Assembly (NCBI RefSeq): GCF_003425685.1
Contig: NZ_QJKM01000002.1
Location: forward strand, 372,001 to 436,000
DNA: 64,000 bases
Direction of reading: 5' to 3'
Origin: Rhizobium terrae
GTDB lineage: Bacteria; Pseudomonadota; Alphaproteobacteria; Rhizobiales; Rhizobiaceae
The notes under the pieces are model-generated. The model saw nothing but the letters and a program-made list of their open reading frames with translations, had not been told where the DNA came from and did no database searches. How positions within the stretch are numbered: the stretch's first letter is position 1; each line of letters starts with the position of its first letter. A program made the position numbers and the translations under genes. Below, one piece after another: positions 1 through 8,554 of this stretch.

Positions 1-2
1 GG

Positions 3-197
3 GCGATGATGGTCGGCAATTCGCTGAAATCGGACATTGTGCCGGCGATTGCCGCCGGCAGTTACGGCGTCTTCGTGCCGCATACGCTGACCTGGGTGCT
101 GGAACATGTGGACGCGCCGACGCACGCGCCGCGCTTCCGCCAGATCGAGCATCTGGGCGAGCTTTCGGCGGTCATCCAGAACATCACGGGCGCCTGA
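3..197 (+). CDS. HAD-family hydrolase, C-terminal end (5' truncated by window)
   Basis: Only the last ~65 residues are present; the reading frame is open to the left edge. The stretch VGNSLKSDIVPA matches the conserved C-terminal motif of haloacid-dehalogenase-type phosphatases (usually GDs..SDI), which carries the Mg-binding acidic residue; here Asn replaces the first Asp, and the following SD is kept. Helix-rich residues then lead to the stop. The substrate cannot be inferred from this fragment. The gene converges with the tag gene and the two coding regions overlap by 14 bp. The family call rests on one motif plus the sequence pattern around it. Confidence 0.6.
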   Translation, partial: AMMVGNSLKSDIVPAIAAGSYGVFVPHTLTWVLEHVDAPTHAPRFRQIEHLGELSAVIQNITGA

Positions 198-813
198 ACT
201 TCAGCCTCAGTTCATCGACTTCACGCTGGCAAAAGCAGCCGTCGAGATGATCGTTGACGAGCCCCATGGCCTGCATGAAGGCATAAACGGTGGTTGGGCC
301 GACGAAGGTCCAGCCGCGTTTCTTCAATGCCTTGGACAAAGTGACCGAAACCGGGGTGGTGGGATTGGCCCTCAGCGTCGCGAGATCCATGATCTCCGGC
401 CTCTCATGGGCGCCGGGCTCGAACCCCCAGAAGAATTTCGCCAGCGACCCGAACTCGTCACGCAGTTCGATGGCGCGGGCGGCATTGTTGATGGTCGAGA
501 CGACCTTGCCGCGATGGCGGATGATACCGGTATCGGCGAGCAACCGGGCGATATCGTCCTCACCGAACGTCGCGACCTTTTCGAAATCGAAGCCAGCGAA
601 GGCGGCGCGGAAGTTCTCGCGTTTCCTGAGGATCGTCAGCCAGGAGAGGCCGGACTGGAAACCTTCGAGGCAGATCTTCTCGAACAGTCGGAAATCGTCG
701 GTGACCGGCCTCCCCCATTCCTCGTCGTGATAGCGGCGGTAATCCTCCAGGCCGCCATGCCAGGCACAACGTCCCCTGCCGTCCTCGCCGATAATGATTC
801 CCGCCTTCTCCAT
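184..813 (-). CDS. tag: DNA-3-methyladenine glycosylase I
   Basis: Base-excision repair glycosylase of 209 aa that removes 3-methyladenine from alkylated DNA. The Tag signature is present: a Cys16 and His29 pair (RCAWHG, then YHDEEWG) with the normal 13-residue spacing, and a C-terminal HLDGC segment supplying the other two ligands of the family's zinc site. The motif FEKICLEGFQSGLSWLTIL and the KRGWTFVGPTTVYAFMQA segment are typical of the fold. Length equals that of characterised Tag proteins (~190-210 aa). The ATG at 813 is preceded by GAGG about 9 nt upstream. It converges on, and overlaps by 14 bp, the HAD gene. Confidence 0.93.
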   Translation of the reverse strand: MEKAGIIIGEDGRGRCAWHGGLEDYRRYHDEEWGRPVTDDFRLFEKICLEGFQSGLSWLTILRKRENFRAAFAGFDFEKVATFGEDDIARLLADTGIIRHRGKVVSTINNAARAIELRDEFGSLAKFFWGFEPGAHERPEIMDLATLRANPTTPVSVTLSKALKKRGWTFVGPTTVYAFMQAMGLVNDHLDGCFCQREVDELRLKFRRP

Positions 814-1045
814 TCCCGAAAAACCTCAATTCCTGTTCGTTAACGACCTTTTTCGCCTGCTTTAACACCGGTCAACCATGTTTCAAAACCGGGCGGTAAC
901 CCTGCCAAAAGGTTTATGGCATTTGCGATAGGGCTTGCGCCACCCGTTTACCATTCGCTTTCACCTCACGCTCACCATGTTCGTCAACACGGGCCCGCCA
1001 TATCGGCCGCGCCCAGTCGGTGGTTTGTAACGAGTGGATCCGATC

Positions 1046-1816
1046 ATGAAGAAGACCCTGTCACTGGCTTTCGGCCTTGCCGCCATCCTTTCCGGCTCCG
1101 CGCTGGCGCAGGAGCGCCATCGCGAACGTCCGCCGGTTATCGTCAGCCCCGATCTCGCCGCCCCATGGGTGATGCAGCTTGCCGGCCCGAATGCGCGCCC
1201 GGTCGTCTATCCGCGCCAGGCCGCCCAGCCGCGCGCCGTGTACCAGCCACGCGCGGCCTACCAGCAGCGCGAGCCGCAGCCGGTACGCCGCGGCATTTTC
1301 GGCGAAAGCCGCGTCCAGCCGGCGGCAGTCCGCCCGGACCGTCCGGTGCGCAGCCAGATCGAACCGCAATTCCTACCGCAGATGGTCGCCTATGAAACCA
1401 AGGAAGCTCCCGGCACGATCGTCATCGACACGAACAACCGCTTTCTCTACCTCGTGACCGGCAATGGTCAGGCCCGCCGTTATGGCGTCGGCGTCGGCAA
1501 GCCGGGCTTCGAATGGGCGGGCGCCCACAAAATCACCCGCAAGGCGGAATGGCCTGACTGGACGCCGCCCGCCGAAATGATCCAGCGCGAGGCGGCCAAA
1601 GGCCACTACCTGCCGGCCCGCATGGACGGCGGCCCGGAAAACCCGCTCGGGGCACGCGCCATGTATCTCGGCTCGACGCTCTACCGCATCCACGGCACCA
1701 ACGCGCCCTGGACGATCGGCAGCGCCGTCTCCTCCGGCTGCATCCGCATGCGCAACGAGGACGTCACCGACCTCTACGAGCGCGTCAATATCGGCACCCG
1801 CGTCATCGTGATGTGA
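1046..1816 (+). CDS. L,D-transpeptidase (YkuD/ErfK), exported
   Basis: Periplasmic peptidoglycan cross-linking or lipoprotein-anchoring enzyme of 256 aa. The ATG at 1046 was chosen over the in-frame GTG at 1034 because it directly begins a clean signal peptide (MKKTLSLAFGLAAILSGSALA). Residues ~25-110 are Pro/Arg/Gln-rich and probably disordered. The YkuD domain follows (from about TIVIDTNNRFLYLV) with the catalytic motif HGTNAPWTIG...SSGCIRM; the nucleophile is Cys232. A similar L,D-transpeptidase gene lies just downstream, so the two are probably duplicates. Rhizobial peptidoglycan is known to be rich in 3-3 cross-links, which suits several such enzymes. The exact reaction is inferred only from the family. 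Confidence 0.92.
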   Translation: MKKTLSLAFGLAAILSGSALAQERHRERPPVIVSPDLAAPWVMQLAGPNARPVVYPRQAAQPRAVYQPRAAYQQREPQPVRRGIFGESRVQPAAVRPDRPVRSQIEPQFLPQMVAYETKEAPGTIVIDTNNRFLYLVTGNGQARRYGVGVGKPGFEWAGAHKITRKAEWPDWTPPAEMIQREAAKGHYLPARMDGGPENPLGARAMYLGSTLYRIHGTNAPWTIGSAVSSGCIRMRNEDVTDLYERVNIGTRVIVM

Positions 1817-1859
1817 CATCGCGATGTGACCGGCCGTCCGGAAAACCTCTGGAAAGTGA

Positions 1860-1890
1860 GGCAGCGGGGACACAGTCCCGCCGCCTTTTT
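1860..1890 (+). terminator. Rho-independent terminator after first L,D-transpeptidase
   Basis: GC-rich hairpin (GGC-a-GCGGG paired with CCCGC-c-GCC, five-base loop) followed by TTTTT at 1886-1890, about 45 nt after the stop codon. Confidence 0.75.
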
Positions 1891-1989
1891 GCCATCACAT
1901 CTTCTTTATTCGCCGGCTCTCGGCTTGCTTTGGCGGTTGAACCGGGTAGCCTCCCGCAATCCTGAAAATTGAGGAGAGGATTTGTGGGA

Positions 1990-2682
1990 ATGAGGAGCAG
2001 CAGGATCTTCGCAGCCGCCGCAGGCATGGCCGGCGCGATCTTTCTTACCGCCGGCAATGCCAGCGCCATCGGCCCGGCAGCACCGCATGTGGCAAACCCG
2101 GAAAGCAACGTGACGATGGTCGCAGTGCCGCGGGAAGTGCCGGAACAGTACAAGCGCCGCGTGGTGCGTTTCACCACGACCGAAAAGCCCGGCACGATCA
2201 TCGTCGATACCAACAACAAGTATCTCTATTACATCGAAGGTCCGAACAGCGCGACGCGTTACGGCATCGGCGTCGGCCGCGAGGGCTTCGGCTGGTCCGG
2301 CGTGGTGAATGTCGGCCGCAAGGCGGAGTGGCCGGAATGGCGTCCGCCGGCCGAGATGCGCGCCCGCGAGCGCCGCGCCGGCCGCATCCTGCCGGAGGTG
2401 CAGGAGGGCGGTATCGACAATCCCCTCGGCGCCCGCGCCATGTATCTCTACAAGGGCGGCCGCGACACGATCTTCCGCATCCACGGCACCAATCAGCCTT
2501 GGACGATCGGCCTCAACATGTCTTCCGGCTGCATTCGCATGATGAACAAGGATGTCGAGCATCTTTATTCGCGCGCCGACATCGGCACCAAGGTCATCGT
2601 CATCGGGCCGGGCAACCGCCAGGGCAAGGTGGATTATGAAGATCGCGGCATCGATATCTTCCGCACGATTTTCGGCGGCTGA
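1990..2682 (+). CDS. L,D-transpeptidase (YkuD/ErfK), exported, second copy
   Basis: Exported L,D-transpeptidase of 230 aa. The ATG at 1990 is preceded by GAGGAGAGGA at 1971-1980 and begins a signal peptide ending near NASA; GTG at 1984 and TTG at 1969 are alternative starts in frame. The catalytic domain starts at about TTTEKPGTIIVDTNNKYLYYI and contains HGTNQPWTIG...SSGCIRMMNKD, giving the His and the Cys nucleophile. It shares long blocks with the preceding gene (KPGTI/APGTI, RKAEWP-W-PPAEM, NPLGARAMYL), so the pair looks like a tandem duplication, but it lacks that gene's Pro/Gln-rich N-terminal linker. It has its own terminator and is probably transcribed separately. Confidence 0.92.
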   Translation: MRSSRIFAAAAGMAGAIFLTAGNASAIGPAAPHVANPESNVTMVAVPREVPEQYKRRVVRFTTTEKPGTIIVDTNNKYLYYIEGPNSATRYGIGVGREGFGWSGVVNVGRKAEWPEWRPPAEMRARERRAGRILPEVQEGGIDNPLGARAMYLYKGGRDTIFRIHGTNQPWTIGLNMSSGCIRMMNKDVEHLYSRADIGTKVIVIGPGNRQGKVDYEDRGIDIFRTIFGG

Positions 2683-2700
2683 TTGCCGCAGCGAAAGCGA

Positions 2701-2729
2701 GGAAAAGGCGGTAAAACGCCGCCTTTTCC
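2701..2729 (+). terminator. Terminator-like hairpin after second L,D-transpeptidase
   Basis: Perfect 11-bp inverted repeat (2701-2711 with 2719-2729, seven-base loop) 18 nt after the stop. The downstream arm contains the run TTTT. The symmetrical A/T tracts mean it could work in both directions. Confidence 0.75.
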
Positions 2730-2861
2730 GCATGTTTGGATTTCGTTAACCATAAAGGGCCTAGCTTCGTCGGCAACTGGTGCAAAAAAAGCACAGACCG
2801 GCGGAACGTCCGCCGCTAGAGTGCGGCGACGAAGCCATTCTCATTTTCAGCAGGCTGATTC

Positions 2862-3572
2862 ATGCGCAAACTTCTTTCGCTTTCCCTGATTTCCATCGCG
2901 TTCGCCGCAGGTACCGCCCAGGCCGCCGACCCCACCGCGGCAGAGGCACCTTATGTTGCTCCGGTCGAGACGAGCGGCGGCGGCTGGGAAATCTCCGCTT
3001 ATGGCGGTTATCAGTTCTCGCCCCATTCCAAGGTGACCATCTCCGACCAGGCCGATTTCACGGCCGGCTGGGAAACCAAGCCTTTCGCCATGCCGCCCTA
3101 TTGGGGCGTGCGCGGCACCTATTGGTTCGACGGCGGCGCGCTGTCCAACTGGGGTATCTCGCTCGACTATACCCATGCCAAGGTCTATGCAGACAACGAA
3201 ACCTTCGCCAAGTCCGGCGGCTGGTCCGTCTTCGAATTCACCGACGGTCTGAACCTCCTGACCGTCAACGCCCTCTACAAGTTCCCGATCGAAGGCACGA
3301 AGTGGACGCCTTATGTCGGCGCCGGTATTGGTATCAATATCCCGCATGTGGAAGTGACCCGTCCTTCCGGCCGCACCTTCGATTACCAGTTCGGTGGCGC
3401 GACGGTCCAGGCTCAAGTCGGCATCCGCTACCAGTTCACCGAAAACTGGTCCGCCTTCGCTGAATACAAGGGTAACTATTCCTGGGTGGACGTCGATATC
3501 GACAGCGGCGCTTCGCTGAAGACCAACATTCTGACCAACGCCATCAACCTCGGCGTGAACTACAAGTTCTAA
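2862..3572 (+). CDS. Outer-membrane beta-barrel protein, LpxQ (lipid A oxidase)-like
   Basis: Exported protein of 236 aa with signal peptide MRKLLSLSLISIAFAAGTAQA and a mature part of alternating aromatic/hydrophobic strands ending in Phe (NYKF), the classic C-terminal signal of outer-membrane barrels. Segments such as YGGYQFSPHSKV, DFTAGWETKPFAMPPYWGVRGTYW and YTHAKVYADNETF resemble what I recall of rhizobial proteins annotated as lipid A oxidase (LpxQ), which converts the proximal glucosamine of lipid A to 2-aminogluconate in the outer membrane. The barrel call is firm; the LpxQ assignment comes from memory of family sequences and is moderate. A terminator follows directly. Confidence 0.6.
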   Translation: MRKLLSLSLISIAFAAGTAQAADPTAAEAPYVAPVETSGGGWEISAYGGYQFSPHSKVTISDQADFTAGWETKPFAMPPYWGVRGTYWFDGGALSNWGISLDYTHAKVYADNETFAKSGGWSVFEFTDGLNLLTVNALYKFPIEGTKWTPYVGAGIGINIPHVEVTRPSGRTFDYQFGGATVQAQVGIRYQFTENWSAFAEYKGNYSWVDVDIDSGASLKTNILTNAINLGVNYKF

Positions 3573-3595
3573 GGCCCGGGCGCCTCGAAGAAATG

Positions 3596-3625
3596 AAAAA
3601 GCCGGCGAGATCGTCGGCTTTTTTG
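3596..3625 (+). terminator. Terminator after outer-membrane protein gene
   Basis: Imperfect stem AAAAAGCCG..CGA / TCG..CGGCTTTTT ending in a T run. Its A/T symmetry means it may also serve the convergent glcF gene ending at 3660. Confidence 0.75.
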
Positions 3626-3659
3626 TTGCACATTGATGATCCGAACTTCGCTGTCGGGT

Positions 3660-4976
3660 CTATTTCGCCGCCAGTTTCGCCGGCTTCGGCCCGCCATAGG
3701 CCCAGTCGAGGAGCTCGACCGTGTGCAGGATGGGGATTGCGGTGCCGGAGGCGATCTGGGTGATGCAGCCGATATTGCCGGTGGCGATGACATCCGCCTT
3801 GGTGGCCTCGATATTCCGCACCTTGCGGGCCTTGAGCTGTGCCGAGATCTCCGGCTGCAGGATGTTGTAGGTACCGGCGGACCCGCAACAGAGATGCCCC
3901 TCGGCCGGATCACGAACAGTAAAACCGGCCGCCTTCAGCAAGTTCTTCGGCGCCATTGTGATCTTCTGGCCATGCTGCATTGAGCAGGCCGAGTGATAGG
4001 CGACGTTCAGCTTCTTGGGCTCCTGCTTCGGAAGGTCGAGGGTGGAAAGGTACTCTGTGATATCTTTCGCGAGGCTCGAAACCTTCTTCGCCTTATCCGC
4101 ATATTCCGGATCGAGCCGCAGCATGTGGCCGTAATCCTTGATCGTCGTGCCGCAGCCGGAGGCGGTGATGATGATCGCGTCGAATCCGCTGTCCTTTCCC
4201 CCCTTGGCGATCTCCCGGATCCAGACGTCGACGTTGCGGCGGGCGAAATCGAGCGCCTGTTCCTCACGGCCCATATGATGCACCAGCGCGCCACAGCAGC
4301 CCTCCCCTTCCGGCACCACGACCTCGATGCCGAGCCGCGCGAGCAGCCGCAGCGTCGCCTCGTTGATGCCGGGATCAAGCACCGGCTGGGCGCAGCCCGA
4401 AAGGATCGCGACACGGCCGCGCCTTTTGGTTTCAGGCGGGCGGGTGCCGGGGATCGCCGCGTCGGACGCTCCCGATATAGAGGATGGCGCAAGCTCCAGC
4501 ATGGCGCCGAACGGCTTCAATGCCGAAACGCGCTTCATCAGCGGCGCGAAGGGGCGACCGAGCTTCGCAAGCATGAGCGCCGCCCGGAACCGGCGGGGAT
4601 AAGGCAGCACCGCCGCGAGCGTGCCGCGGATCAGGCGATCCATCAGCGGGCGCCGGTAGGTATTCTCGATATGGATGCGGGCATGGTCGACCAGATGCAT
4701 GTAGTCGACACCCGAAGGACAGGTGGTGACGCAGGAAAGACAGGAAAGGCAGCGGTCGACATGGGTGACCACTTCCTCATCCGCCGGCCGGCCGTTTTCC
4801 AGCATGTCCTTGATGAGATAGATGCGCCCGCGCGGGCTGTCGAGCTCGTTGCCGAGCGTGACATAAGTGGGACAGGTCGCGGTGCAGAAGCCGCAATGCA
4901 CGCAGCGGCGCAGGATCTTTTCCGATTCGGCCACGTGCGGATCGGCAAGCTGTGCAGGGGTGAAGGAGGTTTGCAT
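3660..4976 (-). CDS. glcF: Glycolate oxidase iron-sulfur subunit
   Basis: Electron-transfer subunit (438 aa) of the membrane-associated glycolate dehydrogenase GlcDEF, which oxidises glycolate to glyoxylate. Two [4Fe-4S] ferredoxin motifs are visible: Cys25/28/31/35 (CVHCGFCTATC) and Cys76/79/82/86 (CLSCLSCVTTC). Two CCG domains follow, marked by EGCCGALVHHMG and HLCCGSAGTYNILQPE. It is the last gene of glcD-glcE-glcF, starting 6 nt after the glcE stop, so translation is probably coupled. The product would supply glyoxylate to pathways involving isocitrate lyase and malate synthase; aceA lies at the far end of this window. Confidence 0.96.
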   Translation of the reverse strand: MQTSFTPAQLADPHVAESEKILRRCVHCGFCTATCPTYVTLGNELDSPRGRIYLIKDMLENGRPADEEVVTHVDRCLSCLSCVTTCPSGVDYMHLVDHARIHIENTYRRPLMDRLIRGTLAAVLPYPRRFRAALMLAKLGRPFAPLMKRVSALKPFGAMLELAPSSISGASDAAIPGTRPPETKRRGRVAILSGCAQPVLDPGINEATLRLLARLGIEVVVPEGEGCCGALVHHMGREEQALDFARRNVDVWIREIAKGGKDSGFDAIIITASGCGTTIKDYGHMLRLDPEYADKAKKVSSLAKDITEYLSTLDLPKQEPKKLNVAYHSACSMQHGQKITMAPKNLLKAAGFTVRDPAEGHLCCGSAGTYNILQPEISAQLKARKVRNIEATKADVIATGNIGCITQIASGTAIPILHTVELLDWAYGGPKPAKLAAK

Positions 4977-4982
4977 TGTCTG

Positions 4983-6176
4983 TCACCCCATCTTGCCCGG
5001 GTTGAAAATCCCGGCCGGGTCGAGTTTCTGCTTCACGCGGGCGGAGAGCGCGGCCACGGCGTCCGGCAGCGGTTCAAAAGCCGGCGCGTGAGCCCGCATC
5101 GCGTCCGATGCGCGAAGCAGGGTTGCGTGGCCGCCGCCCAGCGCGCGGATATAGCGGCGCAGCAGTTCGGCTTCCGGATCGGCTTCCATGCGCATCCAGA
5201 TCAGCCCGCCCTGCCAGTCATAGAAGGCATCGACGCCGGCTTCGAGCCGGAGCGCGGCCACAAGCTGATGTCCGACGGACGGTCCGACCGAAACCCGCCA
5301 GAGCGGCTTCAGGGTGCCGTCGGCATAGGGGTGCACGTCGCGGATTTCGCGCCAGAGCATCAGGCTCTCTTCCGGCCCGAGCCGGGTGATCGGGCCGAAG
5401 GCTTCCATCACCGCCGCCAGCTTTCCGGCACGCACGGAAACGGACGCCGCGAGCCCCTCGAGGCGCAACACGGTCGCTTCGCCCTCCGGCAGGGCGCCGC
5501 CGATGAACCGGGATTTCACCGTCTGAGGCAGATGCGCCGCGCCCGAAACCTCGACCGGCAGCGCCATCGCCGCCGCCATCGCCTTGGCCGCCGCCGCGTC
5601 GTCGAGGCCGGAAATTGCGATCGTCTCCACCGTCTGCGGCACCGGCAGGACCCGGAAGGTCACTTCCGTCAGGAAACCCAGCGTGCCCTGCGAACCGGCA
5701 AGCAGCTTCACGAGATCGAGGCCGGTGACGTTCTTCATCACCCGGCCGCCGGCGCGGATCGCCTCCCCCTGGCCATTGATGAAGCAGATGCCGAGAAGGC
5801 TGTCGCGCGCCGCGCCCGCCACGAAACGGCGGGGGCCGGAAACGTTGGCGGCAAAGACGCCGCCGATCGTCGGTTCACCCGAAGTACCCATGATGCCGCG
5901 ATGATCCATCGGCTCGAACGCCATCATCTGCCGGTTGGCGGTAAGGGCGGCCTCGATCTCGGCCACCGGCGTCCCGGCCTTGACGGTCATCACCATTTCG
6001 GCCGGTTCATAATCGACGATGCCGGAAAGGCCGCGGGAACTCACGGACTGGGCCGGCTCCACGGCGTTGCCGAAGCCGGCTCGGGTGCCGCCGCCACGGA
6101 GCGCAAGCGTCTTGCCCTCCGCAGCCGCGGTGCGGATGACGTAAGCGGCGTCGGATTCGGAATGGGGTGTCAGCAT
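4983..6176 (-). CDS. glcE: Glycolate oxidase FAD-binding subunit GlcE
   Basis: FAD-binding subunit of glycolate oxidase, 397 aa from the ATG at 6176. The PCMH-type FAD domain is evident in LRGGGTRAGFG, PEMDHRG-like region FEPMDHRGIMGTSGEPTIGGVFAANVSGPRR and the later GLDLVKLLAGSQGTLGFLTEVTFRV. The start lies 22 nt after the glcD stop codon; an ATG at 6212 would overlap glcD and add 12 residues (MEEREFHEFCWP), and no strong ribosome-binding site separates the two. GlcE proteins normally begin close to the aligned FAD domain, favouring 6176. Second gene of the glcDEF operon. Confidence 0.93.
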   Translation of the reverse strand: MLTPHSESDAAYVIRTAAAEGKTLALRGGGTRAGFGNAVEPAQSVSSRGLSGIVDYEPAEMVMTVKAGTPVAEIEAALTANRQMMAFEPMDHRGIMGTSGEPTIGGVFAANVSGPRRFVAGAARDSLLGICFINGQGEAIRAGGRVMKNVTGLDLVKLLAGSQGTLGFLTEVTFRVLPVPQTVETIAISGLDDAAAAKAMAAAMALPVEVSGAAHLPQTVKSRFIGGALPEGEATVLRLEGLAASVSVRAGKLAAVMEAFGPITRLGPEESLMLWREIRDVHPYADGTLKPLWRVSVGPSVGHQLVAALRLEAGVDAFYDWQGGLIWMRMEADPEAELLRRYIRALGGGHATLLRASDAMRAHAPAFEPLPDAVAALSARVKQKLDPAGIFNPGKMG

Positions 6177-6198
6177 TGGCCAGCAAAACTCATGAAAC

Positions 6199-7632
6199 TC
6201 ACGTTCTTCCATCCAGCGGGAAGACTTTCGACGGATTGAGGATCCAGCCTTCGTCGAAGGCGGAACGCACCGCCATCTGCTGCCTGAGATCGGCATCCGA
6301 ATACTGGTGGCGCATCAGGTCGCGCTTTTCGATGCCGACGCCGTGTTCGCCGGTGAGACAGCCGCCGGCATCGACGCAAAGTTTCAAGATCTCGTTGCCC
6401 GCCTCTTCGGCTTTCGCGGCATCTTCCGGGTCGTTGGCGTTGAAAAGGATCAGCGGATGCATGTTGCCGTCGCCCGCATGGAAGACGTTGGCGACGCGCA
6501 GACCGAAACGATCGATGATCTCGGATGTCCTGTTGAGCACATAGGAGAGCTTGCCGAGCGGCACGGTGCCGTCCATGCAGATATAATCGGCGATGCGGCC
6601 GGTCGCTCCGAACGCCGACTTGCGGCCCTTCCAGATGAGCGCCGCCTCCGTCGCCGACTGGCTTTCGCGCACGGTCTTCACCCCGTGCCGGCCGGCGATC
6701 TCGACGATGTTTTTGAGCATCGCATCCATTTCGGCATCGGAACCTTCGACTTCGACGATCAGAAGCGCGCCGACATCGAGCGGATAGCCAGCCTGGGCGA
6801 AGGCTTCGCAGATCTCGATCGCCGGCTTGTCCATGAATTCGATGGCAACCGGAATGATGCCCGAGCCGATGATATCGGCAACGCAGGCGCCCGCTTCCTC
6901 CGATGTCTCGAAACCGAAGAGCACCGGGCGGGCGCCTTCCGGCTTGGCGATCAGCCGCACCACCGCCTCGGTGACAATGCCGAGCTGGCCTTCCGATCCG
7001 CAAACGAGGCCGAGCAGGTCGTAACCCGCCGCATCCAGATGCTTGCCGCCGAGTTCGATCACGGAACCATCGACCAGCACCATCTTGACGCCGAGCAGGT
7101 TGTTGGTGGTGACGCCGTATTTCAGACAGTGGGCGCCGCCGGAATTCATGCCGATATTGCCGCCGATCGTGCAGGCGAGCTGCGAGCTCGGATCGGGGGC
7201 ATAGAAAAATCCGTCGATGCCGACCGCCTCGGAAATGCTGAGGTTGGTGACACCCGCCTGCACGGTCGCGGTACGGTTGGCGTAATCCACTTCGAGAATG
7301 CGCGACATCTTGGAGAGGCCAAGGACAACCGCATCCTCCTGCGGGATGGCGCCGCCCGACAGCGAGGTTCCCGCTCCGCGCGGTACCACCGGCACGCCGT
7401 AACGATGGCAGTATTTCATCACGGCCGCCACCTGCGCCGTCGTCTTGGGAAGCGCAACGGCCAGCGGCAGGCGGCGATAGGAGACGAAAGCATCGGTCTC
7501 GAACGGAACGAGCTCGCGCGCCTCGTGCACCAGACATTCGGGCGGCAGGAGATCGGCAAGATCGGCAATGATCGCCGCACGCCGCGACAATACCGCCGGA
7601 CGCGGCGGCAGGAACTCTATGGCTTCGGACAA
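6199..7632 (-). CDS. glcD: Glycolate oxidase catalytic subunit GlcD (TTG start)
   Basis: Flavin-binding catalytic subunit of glycolate dehydrogenase, 477 aa. The N-terminal FAD domain shows VVPRGAGTSLSGGAIP and the ANRTATVQAGVTN / TIGGNIGMNSGGAHCLKYGVTTNNLLG blocks; the C-terminal FAD-oxidase domain shows NVFHAGDGNMHPLILF and GGCLTGEHGVG. The start is a TTG at 7632, supported by a strong AGGAGG five bases upstream and the absence of a better ATG. It is the first gene of the minus-strand operon glcD-glcE-glcF, so the promoter must lie in 7633-7920. No dedicated GlcC-type regulator lies next to it. Confidence 0.96.
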   Translation of the reverse strand: MSEAIEFLPPRPAVLSRRAAIIADLADLLPPECLVHEARELVPFETDAFVSYRRLPLAVALPKTTAQVAAVMKYCHRYGVPVVPRGAGTSLSGGAIPQEDAVVLGLSKMSRILEVDYANRTATVQAGVTNLSISEAVGIDGFFYAPDPSSQLACTIGGNIGMNSGGAHCLKYGVTTNNLLGVKMVLVDGSVIELGGKHLDAAGYDLLGLVCGSEGQLGIVTEAVVRLIAKPEGARPVLFGFETSEEAGACVADIIGSGIIPVAIEFMDKPAIEICEAFAQAGYPLDVGALLIVEVEGSDAEMDAMLKNIVEIAGRHGVKTVRESQSATEAALIWKGRKSAFGATGRIADYICMDGTVPLGKLSYVLNRTSEIIDRFGLRVANVFHAGDGNMHPLILFNANDPEDAAKAEEAGNEILKLCVDAGGCLTGEHGVGIEKRDLMRHQYSDADLRQQMAVRSAFDEGWILNPSKVFPLDGRT

Positions 7633-7876
7633 CGGGGCCTCCTGGTATCCTCGCGATCATCCTATTCCACGATCCCGCGACCGCATCAACTTTCTTGTCG
7701 GCTTGTCGCAATCAGACCATGGAAATTCACGATGTCGCCATAAAATGAACAGGTGTGCAATTTACCAGTTGACCTTAGAAAGCACGGGCTCGAAAATGTG
7801 ATCGGCTCCAGCGAACCCTCCGCGATGATTCTTGTTCAAAACGGCTGTGCTAAGCTCGTTAAGCTTCGGGCAATTA

Positions 7877-7893
7877 TTATATTAGTAATATAA
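7877..7893. promoter_or_regulatory. AT-rich perfect palindrome between glcD and Nudix gene
   Basis: TTATATTA-G-TAATATAA, a 17-bp odd palindrome centred on 7885, sits 37 bp before the Nudix start and ~245 bp before glcD. It stands out in a GC-rich genome and may be an operator or a promoter -10 region. No regulator can be assigned. Confidence 0.4.
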
Positions 7894-7929
7894 CACTCAC
7901 TTGGAGGCATCGCAGGAAAATTGGGCTTC

Positions 7930-8427
7930 ATGACCAAGGTAACCGACAATCTTCGGCTGATGCTGCAGCGGCCGCCGCGGCAGCAATATGCCGCGTTGTG
8001 CTACCGCATGAAAAAAAGGCAGGGGCAGCTCGAAGTTCTGGTTGCCACCAGCCGCGATACCGGCCGCTGGGTCATCCCGAAAGGCTGGCCGATGGCCGAC
8101 AAGAAAGCCCACCAGGTCGCGGAGCGCGAAGCTTTTGAAGAAGTCGGTGTCAAAGGCAAGGTCGAGAAGGAAGCTCTCGGCTATTACAATTACCGAAAGA
8201 CGCTCGACAACGGCCTGAAGATCCCTGTCCTGGTGCAGGTGCATGCGCTGGAAGTGGACGAATGCCTGAAGAGCTTTCCCGAAAAAGGCTCGCGCACGCT
8301 GGAATGGGTCTCCTGCGAGGAGGCCGCCCTGCGGGTCAACGAACCGGAACTGAAAATCCTGCTGCTTCAGTTCGCCGAAAGAATGCAGTCGCGCATGGCC
8401 CGGCAGCCGACCAAGGCCGCTGGCTGA
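7930..8427 (+). CDS. Nudix hydrolase (diphosphoinositol-polyphosphatase-like)
   Basis: Small soluble pyrophosphohydrolase, 165 aa from ATG 7930 (TTG at 7921 is an in-frame alternative with AGGA just upstream). The sequence RWVIPKGWPMADKKAHQVA is typical of the eukaryotic-DIPP-like alphaproteobacterial Nudix group. The Nudix box runs from GWPMAD to EEVGV: it keeps REaFEEVG with the metal-binding EE pair, but Lys stands where the first Glu of GX5E is expected. C-terminal residues TLEWVSCEEAALRVNEPELK form the usual final strand and helix. Substrate unknown; it probably cleaves a nucleoside diphosphate linked to X or an inositol pyrophosphate. Monocistronic. Confidence 0.85.
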   Translation: MTKVTDNLRLMLQRPPRQQYAALCYRMKKRQGQLEVLVATSRDTGRWVIPKGWPMADKKAHQVAEREAFEEVGVKGKVEKEALGYYNYRKTLDNGLKIPVLVQVHALEVDECLKSFPEKGSRTLEWVSCEEAALRVNEPELKILLLQFAERMQSRMARQPTKAAG

Positions 8428-8554
8428 CATTGTCACGGAACCGCAATATTGCATTCGTGGTTCATTGCTATTAGGCGATGGGCCGTGAATTCCTCACCGA
8501 GGCGGAAGCGGCCTGTCGGCGGCTCTACGCCACCCCCTCATCAAGGACGGAGAC

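Noticed and set aside
106..843. Long plus-strand open frame opposite tag
   Set aside because: Shadow of the tag gene on the other strand; its sequence has no recognisable domain and tag is clear.
3993..6239. 748-aa plus-strand open frame across glcF and glcE
   Set aside because: It is antisense to the well-defined glcEF genes and is His/Arg-rich, as expected from GC-rich antisense frames.
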